Source of the DNA: Cyclaneusma minus
Taxonomy: Eukaryota > Ascomycota > Leotiomycetes > Marthamycetales > Marthamycetaceae
Length of the DNA: 64,000 bases
NCBI GenBank assembly: GCA_037179335.1
Contig: JAKZHN010000044.1
Location: forward strand, 124,001-188,000
Direction: 5' to 3'
Shown: positions 1-14,073 of the stretch, piece after piece
Layout: each line of letters starts with the position of its first letter
How positions within the stretch are numbered: the stretch's first letter is position 1
Notes under the pieces: model-generated
Told to the model about the DNA's origin: nothing
Databases searched by the model: none
The model's input: only the letters and a program-made list of their open reading frames with translations
Program-made: the position numbers and the translations under genes

Positions 1-2330
1 TTAAATGATTTGATTAATTTTTTTATAAATTTTCTTTTGGCAATAGAGATTTATAGTATTAAAATCCCGCAAATATATATAAAAAAAGAAAATTAATTTA
101 TAGTCAGCGCTAAAAATAGCTATAGTTGAAAAATATTTTATTTTTAAATAACGGAATTTGGCAAATAATTAAATATTTACCAAAAAGTGATCTACTTTTT
201 ATTAAATAAATATATATAATTAAAAGAATTATTAATAAAAAAGTTAAATAATTTAAAACTAAATTTATTGCTTGTGGCTTTAATTAAATATTTGGCAAAA
301 ATTATACCGAAGTATTTGCCCCTATTATTTGTATTTTTTATTAATTTTTCTAATTTTTTATCGTTCGAGAAATTTAAATTTCTTAAAAAGCATTATTATT
401 TTGGAAGATTTTTTTTTAATTTTAAAAAGTTTTTAGAAATTAAAGTAGGTTGCAAGAAATTGATTTTTTTTAATAAAATTTAAATTAAAAAAATAGATAT
501 TTATTTAAAGCTGAATTAATTTATATATTTATTCGCATTTCAAATATAAAATTAAATTTTTAATCTATATTAATAATATAATTGCAGCTTGCAAAAATAA
601 AGCCCAGTTTTTTTAATTTTATTTTAAATTTTTTAATTGCTTTAATATTAAAAATTTAAAAGAAATCTTTAAAATTCTTAATATAAAAATAATAAAAGAT
701 CAAAAAGCCAAAGCCTTTTATATTAATTAAAAATAATATTTTTGGATTATATTAAATTATTTCGGGATTATTAATGCTATAATTTATTTTAAAAAAATCC
801 CTATAGCCGATTATAATGCCCTTTAACTTTTTTTAATAATATTGTCACAATACTGACTTAGCCTTAGCCTCAGGCACCCATATACAACCTTATATACCCT
901 TAGCGCCATAAAGCCTAGCAGCAGCCTTTATAGCTGCGTGCCAACGCTGGAAAGCTTTTTTTTTTCAGCTTATAATACAAGTTTACCTTAACCCCTATTT
1001 ATAACCCTTGCTATAGTATAATAATTTATAAGCTGTTTTTTTTGGTTAATTTAAAAATTCTAATTTTTAAATACCCTTAATTTTTGCAAATTTAAATACA
1101 ATTTTTTACCTTACAATAATAGCGCATTGCGCAGCCCCAATTCCAATATTTAATTTTAGCATTTTTAATTTTGCTAGCATTATTTGCGCAAATTTATTTT
1201 TGCCAAGCCTTATTTTATTTTTGCATCCAATTTAGAATTTTAAAATCCTAATTACCATTAATATTATAAGCTTTGCCGCAAATTATATAATAGCAGCTGC
1301 TATTATTCTAAAAAATGCATATTTTTATTTTGCCCAAACCATTAAATAAATTGGTAAAATAGACCTGCCAATTATTAAATTAATTTGTGAATTTGCTAAA
1401 AAATATATTATTATTTGCATTATAAATAAAATTGCGCAATTTTAATATATTTTTATTATATTTGATAACCTTTTGCAATAATCCAATAGCAAAATTAATA
1501 ATAAAAACCTTAAATTAAAATAATAAAATATAGGCATTGCCGCCCTTTAATTTTTTTTTAAATTAAGCCAATATTACCAAAGCCAAATTGCAATTTACCA
1601 ATACCAAATTATAAATTAGAAATAACAAGCTAAAAGAAATTAATAAGCATTTAAAAAATAAATTAAAACAAATGCCTATTATAGTATATACCATTTATGC
1701 CTACTTTTTTGCTTTACATCTTTATTAAAAAACCAAAAACCCCCAAAAAGAATCAAAAATAAAATCCAGCTATTTAAGCGCTAAAAGGCATTTTTAAATT
1801 GGGGTTTTAAAATTCGACGCATTATAATTATTAATAAAAATATTTTTAGCTTAAAATATAAAAAGATTTAATATATTATTAGCTATCTAAAAAAAATATT
1901 GCAAAACTTAACATAAAATCTAATTTAATTAAATTATTAATAATTTTACTAATAAAAAAATAGCTTTAATTTTTTTTTAAATATGCTTTTTAATATATTA
2001 AAAAAAGCTTTATTATTTTAAATAAAATTAAAAAGGCCTAATAATATTTTTATATTTCAAAGCAAAATCATATAATTTTTGCACCCTTTTAATTTAAATA
2101 TAGCTATATAGCAAATTAGGCCTAATTTATTTTAAAGGTAAAGGTAAATAAATTTTGCATTAAAATTTTAAATATTTTGGCCAGCAAAATTAAGCTTTTA
2201 TATAAAATACCTAATTTTATAGCCTATAATAAATAAATAAAATATTTTTAAAATATTAGAAAATATATAAAAATCAAAACATATTTAAAAAAATACCAGC
2301 TTAATATTAAGGCCGCCAAATATAATAATT
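1..2330. other. AT-rich RIP-degraded sequence, no gene
   Basis: This stretch is almost entirely A and T, with stop codons in every frame and no coherent protein-like translation that I could recognise. It forms the start of the isochore that runs to about 16,860. A slightly less degraded patch lies at about 848-955, where G+C rises and short inverted words occur. Most C and G that remain sit outside CpA/TpG contexts, as expected after RIP. It is probably decayed transposon, but no family can be named. Confidence 0.7.
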
Positions 2331-2332
2331 TT

Positions 2333-2376
2333 AAATTTATTTTAAATTTATTTTAAATTTATTTTAAATTTATTTT
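2333..2376. repeat. 11-bp tandem repeat (AT-rich)
   Basis: The unit aaatttatttt is repeated about four times head to tail. It lies just upstream of the gag-like basic region of the gypsy relic. No function is apparent. Confidence 0.6.
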
Positions 2377-2559
2377 AATAAACCGCTATTATAGCTGCAA
2401 ATTATAATTATAATTATAATAATTTTATGAATTTATTTGCTTTTTTTAAATACTATATAATATATTTAAAAAATAGCAGCAAAACTATTATAAATAATAT
2501 AGCCTATGCTTTTATTGCAAATTTTCTAAATATATTATTATAAAATATAATAAAAAAAA

Positions 2560-2800
2560 GCAAGCCAATATTAAAAATAATTAAAAAAAACTATAATAAT
2601 AAATTTGAAAGCCGTAATAATAAATTTAAAGGCTATAATAATAAATTTAAAAACCGCGGCAATAGTTTTAAAAATTATAATAATAAATACTAAAGCAATT
2701 AAATTTATAATAATAGCCAAAACAAATATAAAAATAATAGCTATAAAAAATACCAAAACCGCTTTTATATTATAAATTAAAAAAATTACCATTAAATTAA
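2560..2800 (+). pseudogene. gag-like Asn/Lys/Arg-rich remnant of a retroelement
   Basis: Read on the + strand, this segment gives a repetitive Asn/Lys/Tyr/Arg/Gly-rich peptide built from units of about 21-24 bp (aataataaattt followed by a short variable part). It resembles the basic region that precedes the zinc knuckle in Ty3/gypsy Gag. No intact CCHC knuckle is visible. An open frame exists on the opposite strand, but it is a hydrophobic Ile/Phe/Val-rich mirror of this AT-rich repeat and is not a gene. The assignment to Gag is an inference from composition and from its position about 1.6 kb upstream of reverse transcriptase. Confidence 0.35.
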
Positions 2801-4439
2801 AAGCCTAGCCCAAATTCCTTTTACCGCCAATTACAATAATTAAAAACCGGACTTTTTTTTAATTTAAATCGCAATTGAAATTTTTTATAAAATTTTTTAT
2901 AAATTAACACAGCACCTTTATAGCTTTAATGCCTAAAACATAATATACCATTAAAGCTATAATTTAAGAAAAACTCCCAATTAATACTAATTTTATTTTT
3001 TAAATGCATAAATTGTTTTATAATCATTTTAATTAATAATAAATATTTTAAAACCGGCTTTATTAATCGAAATTTTACCAAAAAATATTATTTGTCTTTA
3101 TTTTAATTTTCCAAGCTAAAAGAATTAATATTGGCTAATAATAAACCAGCGCTATTAATGATTATATTAAAAAATAACTTTTTTTAATAATATTATTTCC
3201 TTTTATTTTAAAAACCCTAATATTATTTTAAATCGGCTAAAACTTAGGCCAATTTTATAATTTATTTTAGTATTAATTGAAAAACCACTTTTTATACCCC
3301 AATTTTAAAAATTTATATTATATATTTTACCAATTATAAAAAACGCAAATAAAAAATTAGTATGCTTAAAAATATATATATTGTTTTTTAAACTAACCAG
3401 ATTTTTATATTATAAAAAAATCCAAATTTAAAAAAACCAAAAATAAAAGCCCGCATAATATATAGCAGCCTTTTAAAGCTTTTTTATTTTACTAAAAGAA
3501 CAGCTAATAAAATTCATATTATTATTAAAAAAATAAGAAAGGCAGCATTGTTATTATTAAATGCATTTATTTTTGCTTTTTAATTAATATTAAATAATTA
3601 TTAATTTAGGCCAAATATAAATAATATTAAAATAAATGCTATAATTAATTTTATTATATTTGCCTATTAAAAAAATTAATATATAATAATTATTTAAAAC
3701 CAACTAAATAGTATTTTAAAATAATATATATATATATATATAATAGAATTATTAAAATTATTAAAATTATTAAAATTTATATAAAAATATTTTTATTGGC
3801 CAGAAATATCCAAATAAGCTATATTTTTTATTTTTAGTAATATATAATATTTTTTTAGTTTTTTTTTTTTTAAAAAAAAAATATAGCTTTTAAAATATAA
3901 ATAAATTAAGCAAAATAATTAAAAGAAATATTGCTAAATTTATAAAAAACAACCCTAATATAAGCAATAAAAAAATTAAAAATAAGCTTTTTAAATGGCT
4001 TTAAAATATGCTAAATGCCTTTTTTTAAAAAAAAGCCAATAAACTGTTTTTTAAATGATTTTAAAATTATAAAATTAAATTATTGCCTAAAATAAAATTA
4101 CCTTATTATAAAAACCGGCCTTTTTTATTTAGAAAATTAAAATATATTAAAAAATAGCTTAATAAGCAGCTTTTTTATAAATTTTTTTATAAATTTAAAT
4201 TTAAATATATTGTATTATTAATATTAGCTATTAAATTAAAAAAAGAATTAAAATCTATTAAAATTATAAGGGCCTAAATAATATTATTATTAAAAATTGC
4301 TATTTTTTATTTTTTTATTAAAAAGGTTTTAAACGCTATATATAAAGCTAAAATTTATACCAAATTTAATATTATTGCTGTATTTAATAAGCTAAAAATA
4401 GCAAAAAAAAGCATTTATTATTTATTTTAGCCTTTTTAA

Positions 4440-5090
4440 ATTATTAATTATACCTTTTAATTTTTATAATATTCTGGTTTTTTTTAATATTGTATTAGTA
4501 GTATTTTATTTAATTTATTAAATAAAATATATATAGCCTATTTAAATAATTTAAAAAAGTATAAAAAATATATTCGGAAAATATTTTATTGCCTAAAAAT
4601 TGCAGGCGTTTAAATTAATATTTTTAAATATAAATTTAAAATTATTTATATTAAATATTTAAGCCTTTATATTATATTAAATAATATAAAAATAAATTTA
4701 AATAAAACTTTTGCTGTTTTAATTTAAAAACCATTTATTTATATTCAAAACTTTTAAAACTTTATAAAATTTGCTAACTTTTACCAATTTTTTTTAGAAT
4801 AGCCAAGCCATTAAATAATTTAGTTAATATATATATATATATATATATATATAAACGCTTAATAAAATACCTTTAATAAATTTAAATAAGCATTTATTTT
4901 AGCCCCAATTTTAGCCCTTTTTAATTATAATAAATACATAATCCTAAAAATAAATGCCTTAAATTATGCTTGAAAAAGGTTTTTTTAATATAAAAATAAC
5001 GGTATTTTGCGCCTTATAGCTTATTTTTTAAAAATTTATAATAAAAGACTTCTGGCTATAATTAAAGATTTAAAAAATTAAAAAATATCA
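4440..5090 (+). pseudogene. Ty3/gypsy reverse transcriptase-RNase H relic
   Basis: Conceptual translation in a single + frame recovers gypsy Pol with stop codons but no frameshift. Positions 4536-4550 read AYLNN, the mutated form of the catalytic AYLDD. The following residues read KYKKYIRKIFYCLKIAGV, the usual EH-rKVL-rL-eaGL helix. Positions 4773 onward read ANFYQFF (family: FANFYRRFI). Positions 4905 onward read PILALFNYNKYIILKINAL (family: PILAHFDP-ETDASD). Positions 4995-5033 read NNGILRLIAYFLK, and 5034 onward reads IYNKRLLAIIKDLK (family: IYDKELLAIIKAL). Every Asp-to-Asn change is explained by G-to-A transition. The 4536-5090 part stays in one frame, so decay was by point mutation, not indels. 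The element probably spans at least 2.5-6.5 kb, but its LTRs were not identified. Confidence 0.85.
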
Positions 5091-8000
5091 ATTTAAAAAT
5101 TGCCAAAACAAATTAAAATTAAACTAATTATAATAATTTAAAATATTTTATAATAATAAAGCAATTAAATTAAAAACAAGTCCAATAATTTAACTTTTTT
5201 TTCGCTTTAATTTTAAAATTATTTATAAGCCAGAATTTTAAGCAATTAAATTAAATATATTAAACAGGCTTCTAAAAAACCAATTCCAATATATTAAAAA
5301 TAGAAGGCTGCAATATAAATTAAAAAAAATTATATAATTTAATAACAAAAGAAAGTTACCTAGCCCCAATATTAATTTTAAATTTTAAAAGAAATTTAAA
5401 AAAAAACCTATTAAAAAATTATTAAATAAGCTTATAAAATATTAAATATTGCAATATTAGCGCTAGCAATTTTAAAAAATAAAATTTTTGAAGCCTGGCT
5501 AAAAAAATTATATTTAAGTTTTAAAAAATAAATATCCGACTTTTTTATTTTAAAAAAGATTATATTAAAAAGCTTAAAAAAATAAGCCGAATATAAATAT
5601 TCCCTAATGCATTTAATTTAGCAATTTAAATTATTTATAGGCATTATTTAATAGCTTTAGCTAATTTTTTTTAAAAAAATCAAAATCTTAATTAATATTA
5701 GCCAATATTATTAATGGCCAAAAGTATTAAAAAATATAGCCAAATATATTAAAAAATATAAATTTTATAATAAAATTATTACTTTTAAAATATTTGCAAT
5801 TTTTACCAATATTATTTAGGGCCTATTTAAATATATTTATAAATTATATTATTTTTTTGTCCAAATATAAAAAATATAGCCAAATATACCAATATATAAT
5901 AGTAATAGTTTATAGGCTAACCAAAATAAAATACTTTATTTTTATAAAAAATTAAAAAATTAAAAAATTGGCAAAAGCCTTTTTTTAGCAAATCTATTAT
6001 ATTTATAATATTTTAAATAAAAAAGCCCAATTTATTTTTTACTTTTAAAAATATCTATTTAAATAATTTAAAATCGGTCTAAAATCATTATTCTTATTTT
6101 ATTCAAAAATTAATAATTAAATAAAAAGGCTAAATATATATTTAAAATAGTATTTCCAAAGCTTTATATTATTTATATAAAATAATTAAAATAAACTGGC
6201 CATTTTTAATAAAATTTGCTTTAAATAACCATATTTTTAAAATTATAAAAACCATATTATTTTTTGCAAATTATAAATATTACCCTTAAATAAAAGTAAT
6301 TTTTTTAGCCCTACCCTTTAAATATATTAGCCATTTAAAAACAGGGTTTTTATAACGCAAACATAATAATAAATTATATAAAAAAAAGATAAAAAGCCCT
6401 AGCTTAGCAATTTATTAATAAATATAAAACGAATGCAAATTAATATTATTTAAAAGCTTTAGTATTTACAAAAAGCTAATTAATATATATTAATACCAAA
6501 AATATAAAAAGAAATTATTTTATAAAACATAATAATAATAAATAGGCCGGTCCCTAATTAATAAATAAAATTTATTAAAAAGCATATAATTTAAAGCTTT
6601 TAAAAAGCATAAAAAAATTCCAGTATTTTATATTTCTTTTTAAGCCAAAGCCAAAATTCAAAAATTTATTTAGCTAAAATAAAATTAATAAAGCAAAAAC
6701 TAAAACTATTGAAGGCTGGATATTAAAAAAATAAAAATGAAAAAATGAAAAAATGGGAACTTAATAGTATTTTAAGTATTTATAATTAAAATTTAAAATT
6801 AAATTAAGAATTTATACACCAAATTAAATAAAAAAATTATTGGCCAAGCTAATAATTAAAAGCGAATTTATATAAATATAAAAGATATTTATAAAAATAA
6901 TATTAGCAGCATTTAAATAAACCCGGCCTACCAGGATTTCTAATTAAATAAATTTTATAATATAGCAAAATTATAATATAATTAACCATTATAATATAAC
7001 CTACCGGCATAATATAAATCGCTATAATATAAGCTTCTTTTTTTAAAAAAAGCTATAAAAAATTCCTGGCATTTAAAGGTATAATAAAAAAAGATTATAA
7101 ATAATTATATAAATTTATAAAATAGCTTTTGTAAAGAAATATTAAGAAATAAATGCAATGGCTATTATAAAAATAATTATATAGCATTTCGCTTAGCTAA
7201 AACGGAATTAGCGTTTCCTATAATTAAACATTTACAATTTAAAAACGCCTTTAATTTAAAATCTTAAGCAATTAATACAATATTTTATTCACTTTTATAA
7301 CCAGTATTTTATATTAGGTTATACCAGACTAAACGCCCTTTTTCTTAATATATTTCCCTATTATAAAAAACAAAAGCCAATATCTCTTTTATTTTATTTG
7401 CCTAATAATTAAATTTCATTTTTACTGTATTTAAATAAAAAAACGTTTTTTAAATTTTTAACAATATCACGGCAAAAATTAAAAATTAATTTAATACTAA
7501 TATAGTATTTTATATAAAAAATAATACAATGGTTTTTAGTATTATATTCTATTAAAATAATAGTCAATTTCAAATAATAATTTATAAAACAAATTGGGAT
7601 TTAATATTTATAGCCAATAATTAAAACCAAAATAATAGCGCCAAAAAAATTATATTATAATAATATATACATAAATCCTTTGTTTTTATATTAAATTATT
7701 TATATTTTTATAGCCCAAAATAGCCTACGCTGCTATTTACCTTTTTAATCAAATATTTATTTAATTTAAAACTTAAAAATTGCCAATTAAATTAGCTATT
7801 GAAATTAAACTGGACTTATTGCATTTGCAATAATATAGCTGCCAAATCTATTCTTTTAAATATAATATCCCAAAGATAAAAAAACTTAGTCCCAAAGTTA
7901 TTATAACGTATTTAATTGGCTATAAATTATAAATTCCTGCAAAAAATAAAATTATTAAAGCCAAAAATATTATATTTAATTACAAAAAGCTTTATAGCCC

Positions 8001-8585
8001 TAATACTTTTAATTAAAAAGATCATAATTGCTATAATTAACAATTTTATTAACGCTTTTAAAATACCAAATATTTTAAATAAAAATAAAGCCTAATTGAA
8101 AAACCTTTTTTATTTTTATTATATAAATTGCTATAGCCAAAAAAAATTGGCTATTTATTTTTAAATTAAAGCAGTTGCTAATTAGAAAACCTATTAGTTT
8201 TTAATTCGCAAATATATTATATCCCTAAAACTTATTTTCGCCCAATTTAGCAATTTACAAAATAAAAATTCGCTTTAAAAAATAAAAATATTTGCGCCGT
8301 TTATTATTTATTTGGATAACGATATTTATTCTAAAGTCTTTTACCATACCAATAAAAATAATTGCAATTTAAAATTTAAAATTCCAAAACCAGCTAAAAA
8401 AATCTTTATTGGTTTTTAATATCCCGGGACCTATTTTTCTTTTTAGCAAATTACCGGAGAGTATTTCCGCAATTGGCGCTTAAAAAGATAATCAAAAAGT
8501 TATTTAATCGATTATTCAATTTTAATATTGTGAAATCTTAATATAGGTAGAAATCCTTTTATTTTTAAAGTATTAAAAAGGGAAA
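5091..8585. other. AT-rich RIP-degraded sequence, probably gypsy 3' part and flanks
   Basis: This region has the same strand bias as the gypsy relic upstream (C exceeds G on the + strand) and has no intact ORF. The integrase of the gypsy element should lie in about the first 1.5 kb, but I could not read a convincing HHCC or DDE motif. The copia element begins at about 8,586. Confidence 0.55.
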
Positions 8586-8700
8586 GGGATTTTACAATTA
8601 TAGGAAATAGTGTTATATATGCGTGGCTTTTGCTTATTTATATAATAAATGGGTTTTGTGAGTGGTCCGTGACCCTTGCATTGCTAGAAGCTTATTTTAA
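8586..8700 (-). repeat. LTR (3' LTR of the copia element)
   Basis: This 115-bp direct repeat pairs with 13959-14073. I count 18 differences between the copies, every one a transition, with no indels. On the element's sense strand it carries a TATA-like tatataaat stretch. It lies at the low-coordinate end, so it is the 3' LTR of the minus-strand element. Confidence 0.85.
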
Positions 8701-11700
8701 TTTTTTTTAAAACTCTATAGCAATTTGTAAATATAATTAGTGTTTTCTTTATTCCAATACTTTTTTAAAGCTATATTGGGATTTCTTTTATAGTTCTTTA
8801 TTTAAAATGGGTTTTTATGCCTAATATATTTCTGAATTTTTTAAATTGAATTTTTAAAAATAGCTTAATAAATTTATTTGCAATTATATTTTATATATAT
8901 TAATAAATAATTTGCTATTTGTTTTTATTTTTTAATTTATATATAAATTAATAGGCTATATTAATATATTTAAATTTTTTATAAAATTAAAAGCTTTTAA
9001 TTAAAGCAATAGCTTTTTAATTGTTATTTTTTATGTTAATATAATATGAATTTTTATTAATTAGTTTATTATAGCCTATATTTTTAAGTATTTATTTAAA
9101 TTATTGGTTTTATTTGGCATTAATAATTATAGCAATATATTTGATTTTGCAAATTAATATAACTATATTTTTTTGTTTTTTGTTTAATTATAATATTGCT
9201 TTTCCAAGCAATATTATAATAGATTTGCTAATGTTTTAATAATTTAAAAATAGTTTATAAAATGCATTATTAAATATTTTTAATTTGTTTTTAATAATAT
9301 TTAATTTGCTTAGTTTGTATTTGATTTTGCAATTTGCAATTAATTTGCCAATTGCGAAATAAATATTTAATTATATAAATATTATAATAAATATAAATTT
9401 GCTAAACTTTTATTAATAGGAACTTAATTTGGCCCGTTTTTTATTATTTTTAATTAATACTATTATATTGGTATTATTTATTATAAATATTAAATATAAT
9501 TGTTTTTTGCTAATTGAAAAGCGAAATCTTTTATAGAAATTATTAATATATTGCTTTTAATTAATTCAAATGAATTTAAATTAATTCAAATGAATTTAAA
9601 TTATTTATTTTAAATTCTTTTTATATTAAGAATTTTTTAAATGCTTTTTAAATTTTTAATAATAAATTAATAAATTAGTTAAAAATAAAATTAATTAAAT
9701 TTGGCAATTGTTTTAGCAGCAATAATAATATTATTAATATAAATTAAAAGAAGTATATTAGTAATTTTATGGACGAATAAATAAAGGTCGCTAGAGCTTT
9801 GCTTAAATTTAAATTTGATTATTTTAAATTTAAGCAATAAATTTCAATTTTGGATAGTTTATTTTAATTTAATTTTTTTTTTGATTAAATTATAATATTT
9901 TTAAGCAAAGCTAAATAAATGAATTTGTAAAAAATGGATTTTATAAAAGCGTTGCTAATATTAAAATAATGGCATTTAAAGGTTTTTTATATTGTAATAG
10001 CTAAAAGAATGCAAAGAGTATTTATTTAAATTATAAAGAAAAAAAGTTAAATTTGTTTTTATTTTGGACTTGATTGAAATTTTTGGCTATAAAGCGAATT
10101 TTAAATTTATTAATATTGCTATCCGGATTAATTTTAATTAGAAAAATTAAATTACAAGTGATATTTATAGCAGTTTTAATTTAGATATTATTAGCAAAGA
10201 TTCTTTTTAATTTTCGTATAATAGCTTTTTGATATTAATTTTTATATAAAAAATTGAAAATAGCTTTTTTATAATTTTTTGGGATAGAAACGCTATAAAT
10301 TATTTTAATAATAGCTAAAGCAATTTTAAATTTATATAAATTATTATTATTTTTATTAGCTGCTATAATTTCTATAAAGTTTTTGAAAAAATAATTCCGT
10401 TTGCAAATTTTGATTTTAATAATATTGCGTTTTGAATATTTGCAATTATTAATTTTAAAAATCGGTTTTATATTAAAACAAAATTATGGCAATATAGGCG
10501 CTATTTAGCTTTATAAAGTTATTTATAATTTTAAAAAGATTAATTATATTAATTTTTTTGCTTGCTAAAAAATCAATCGGTATTATAGTTTTTGCAGGAT
10601 TGGGTAAAAAATTAATATAATTGCTAGAATTATTAAATTTAAAATATAAAATAGCATTATTTTATTTTTATAAAAATTTAAAGAATTTGGGGCAGAAAAT
10701 ATTATATTAAGCGCAATTTTAATTGCTAATTTGAATTTAAAATAAATTTGTTTAAAAATCGGTTTTTTGGCCTTTTGTTTAGCAAAAGTAAATTTATTAA
10801 TATAATGTTTATTAGGCAGTTTATTAGTAATTTCTTAAGGATTATAGGGGTTATTGCAAAGCTTTAAATTAAATATATTATTTTTAATTATTTTGTCCTA
10901 TTTTATAATTATTTTATATATTATTTTGCTAAAGTCCGGATAGTAACATTTGTATTATTTTATAATTTTAAAATTATAGCTAATAAAAGTATATTTATAA
11001 AATTGCGGAAGTAGTTTTTTTTTGCTATATTTAAGGAGTGTTTTGCAATTAATAGAGGCCTATATTTTGCAATTTTAAAGATGGATATTACTTTTAGAAA
11101 ATTTATTAATTTATGCTTTTTTAAAATTAATCATCTGGCTATTAATTTTGGATTTAATTTTAATTTAATTTTAAATATATATCCTCGCTATGGCGGTTGT
11201 TAATTAAAATTTAATGAAAAGGCTAATATTATTTAATATGGATTAAATATAGGCTTTAGCGATTTAAATGGTTTTTTCAATTATTTTATTTTGCTAAAAT
11301 AAATAAAAAATAATAGTTTTAGATTTAGCATTATTTGCAAAGATTTAGAATATAATTTTTTTAATTAGTTTTTTAATATTATTATATTGGACTTTTTTTT
11401 AGCTTTTTGCCAATTTGAATTTCTTTTATAGAAAAAAATTACTATATATATTTATGCGATGTTTTATTGCAAAAGGCTAAAATTTATATATATAATTATT
11501 GATAATTTTAAAAAGCTATTGACTTTTATATAAATCGAGTGGGAAAGGATTAGCTATATTAATATAAATTAATTTTAGCGGTTTTAATTTTTAATTGGCT
11601 ATTTATATATATATATATATATTGTCAATATTGCAATTTTTATAATTAAAAATTAAAAATAATGTTTTTTTTTAAAACTAATAATATAAATATAAATACA

Positions 11701-13958
11701 ATTGATTTTTATTAAGCTAAAATAGGTATATTTTTAATAATATAAAGTGTATTTATTTCATATAGCTTGCTATTGAGTTTTTTTATAATTCGCTTTTTAA
11801 ATTGCTTTAATTTGAATTTGAATATAATGTTTTTTAAAAAGCTTTGGACTGGTTTTCAAAAATGGCTTCAAAATGAATTTTAATATTAGCCGTGATATTA
11901 TATTATATTGCGAGTTTTGTATTATATAAAAAGCTATGCTATATTGGGATTTTTATAATATATTAAAAATTGGCTTATTTTATATTATAATTGGTATTAT
12001 ATTTAATATACTATATTGCGTTATAATTGGTATTATATTTTATATTATAATAGCCGGTATATTTGGTAAATTAAATTAAATTGGATTTTTTGGTATATTT
12101 GCAATAGGAATTTTCTTGGCAATTGGTAGCGTCATTTGGGCGTTATTTTAAAGCTAAAAAGTTCTTGCTAATTTTCAAGAAATAATTATAAAATTAATAA
12201 TATATAGCTTGTTTTAAATTAATATTTAAATAATAAATTCCTTTAAATAATGGCTTTTAAAACATATAAAGAAAAATTCAAATAAGCTAAAAAATCCTTA
12301 TTAGCAAATTTTTCTATTTAAAAATAAATTTATATTAAAGCCGAAAATATAAAGTATATTGTTTAATTTATATTATATTTTATTTATTTTTATTATACTT
12401 ATACTAATTTAATTTAAAAATGATATTTTCCTTTTCCTTTTATTTTTGTTGCTTTTTAAAATCAGGATTATATATATTTAAAAAGCAAGAGAAACTTAAT
12501 TATATATATAGTATAATTTTAAAATTGGCAATTTAATTAAATTTAAAAATACTGCTAGCAACGATGAAATTTTAAATAATATAAATTATATATTTTTTTC
12601 CAAAATAAAAATTGCTCATTATTTATTTTAGTATTTGCAATATTTGCTTTTTTTTAAAAAAAAAATAGCAAAAATAATAATTTTAAATTTTAAAATATTT
12701 TGAATAAATTTTAAGCGGCTATAAAGAATGGGTATTTACGGATATTATAGGATATTTTATTGCAAAAAATATATATAAAAGGATTTTTGCAATTTTTAAA
12801 TTATACGCCAATATTATTATTATTGCCGATTTGGTATTGGTATAATAATTGCTTTAATTTGCTATTAGCAATATAAATGGCTTTATTAAATTTAATAAAA
12901 GCAAGAGAGTTTTTTTTTAAAAGAAAATAAAGAAGTTTTTTTTAAACGTTAAGAAAAAAAATTGCTTAATATATTTATTATAGTATTATATTTAAAAGGT
13001 TAAAATAAAAAAAGGCTGCGGAGAAATATATTCTTAATATAAATGGCAATATAATTGAAATTTAATCAAAAAAGATTGCGGCAGAGAATAAAAAGTTTAA
13101 TTTAGGCTTTTTCAATAGTTATATTAGGCTTTTATTTAAAATTATTGATTTTTTGCAAATAGCTATTGGTTATTACGCTGGAAATAATAGTGTATTTGCA
13201 ATTTAATTTGTTTTATTTTATTGCAAAATTTTAAAAACTAGCGATTTCTTTTTATTTATGAAGCTGAAATAAATATATATTATATATAAGGCCTGTTGGT
13301 TGCTTGCAATATATTTGGCTTTTTTATTTGCATTTTTTTTATATAATAATGGTATTTTTATTAATATTAATATTCAAAATTCAATTAATATTTTTTTATA
13401 AGCATATTGGTATATAGCTATGTTTTTAATATATTATAAATTTTGGCCTATTAAATATATTTTTATTAATTGGAATTAATTATATTAATTTTTATAGCTA
13501 AGAATTAGCGCAATGCATTTTGGATTAAAAATAATGTTTTTTATAATATATTTGAATTTTGATTTATTTAATAGCTAGTTAAAATTTGAATAATTAATTA
13601 AATATTGGCTAAAAAATTAATAATAATAAAAAAAGAGATTTGCGAATTAATTTAAAAAAAAGTTTTTTTTAAAAAAAATAGCGCAATTATAGCGCTATAT
13701 ATTAAGCTTGCATTTATTATTAAATTAGGCTTATATTTATTGCTGAATTGAATTTTAGCATTTATTATTAAATTTATTGAAAAGTTTTTATTGGGCCTAA
13801 TATTTATTATTGGCTGGTAAAAGGTTTTATATAATATTATTATTGATTTTTGGATTTTTAAAAAGGGATTATTAAATGCGAATTGTTGCATTAAGAATTT
13901 TAATTTATAAAATTTTAATATAAATATTTTTTTTTATTTTTTTATTTTTTTTAAAAAA

Positions 13959-14073
13959 GGGATTTTACAATTATAAAAAATAATATTATATATACGTGGC
14001 TTTTACTTATTTATATAACGAGTGGGTTTTGTGAATAGCCCATGACCCTCGTACCGCTAGGAGCTTATTTTAA
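13959..14073 (-). repeat. LTR (5' LTR of the copia element)
   Basis: This is the second copy of the 115-bp repeat. A short open frame just inside it on the - strand (13891 down to 13652, with a true ATG) may be what remains of the 5' end of gag, but its translation is not recognisable. Confidence 0.85.

Larger units (their letters stand above)
8586..14073 (-). mobile_element. Ty1/copia LTR retrotransposon, RIP-inactivated, about 5.5 kb
   Basis: The element is bounded by two 115-bp direct repeats with no gaps (8586-8700 and 13959-14073). Inside, the - strand gives a copia reverse transcriptase segment in one frame: FKFKQSSSDLYLFVHK (from about 9813), then ILLLIYINNIIIAAK, with the YVDD active site mutated to YINN at 9741-9730. 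The residues after it (KNLKSI-KILNIKRI) match the copia K-LG-I-kiLGi pattern. Residual G exceeds C on the + strand here, opposite to both flanks, which supports an insertion in reverse orientation. All coding capacity is lost. Copia is favoured over gypsy because of the QSSSD-LF spacing before YVDD and the very short LTRs. Target-site duplications could not be resolved. Confidence 0.85.

Noticed and set aside
268..483. 71-residue open frame in the AT-rich block
   Set aside because: It begins with a non-ATG codon and is Phe/Lys/Leu-rich as expected from A/T runs. There is no similarity or regulatory context.
2571..2792. 73-residue hydrophobic frame on the - strand
   Set aside because: It is the mirror of the Asn/Lys repeat of the gag-like relic on the + strand, so its apparent membrane protein character comes from AT-rich tandem repeats.
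13652..13891. 79-residue frame just inside the copia 5' LTR
   Set aside because: It may descend from gag, but the product is not recognisable and the element is heavily mutated, so it is not listed as a gene.
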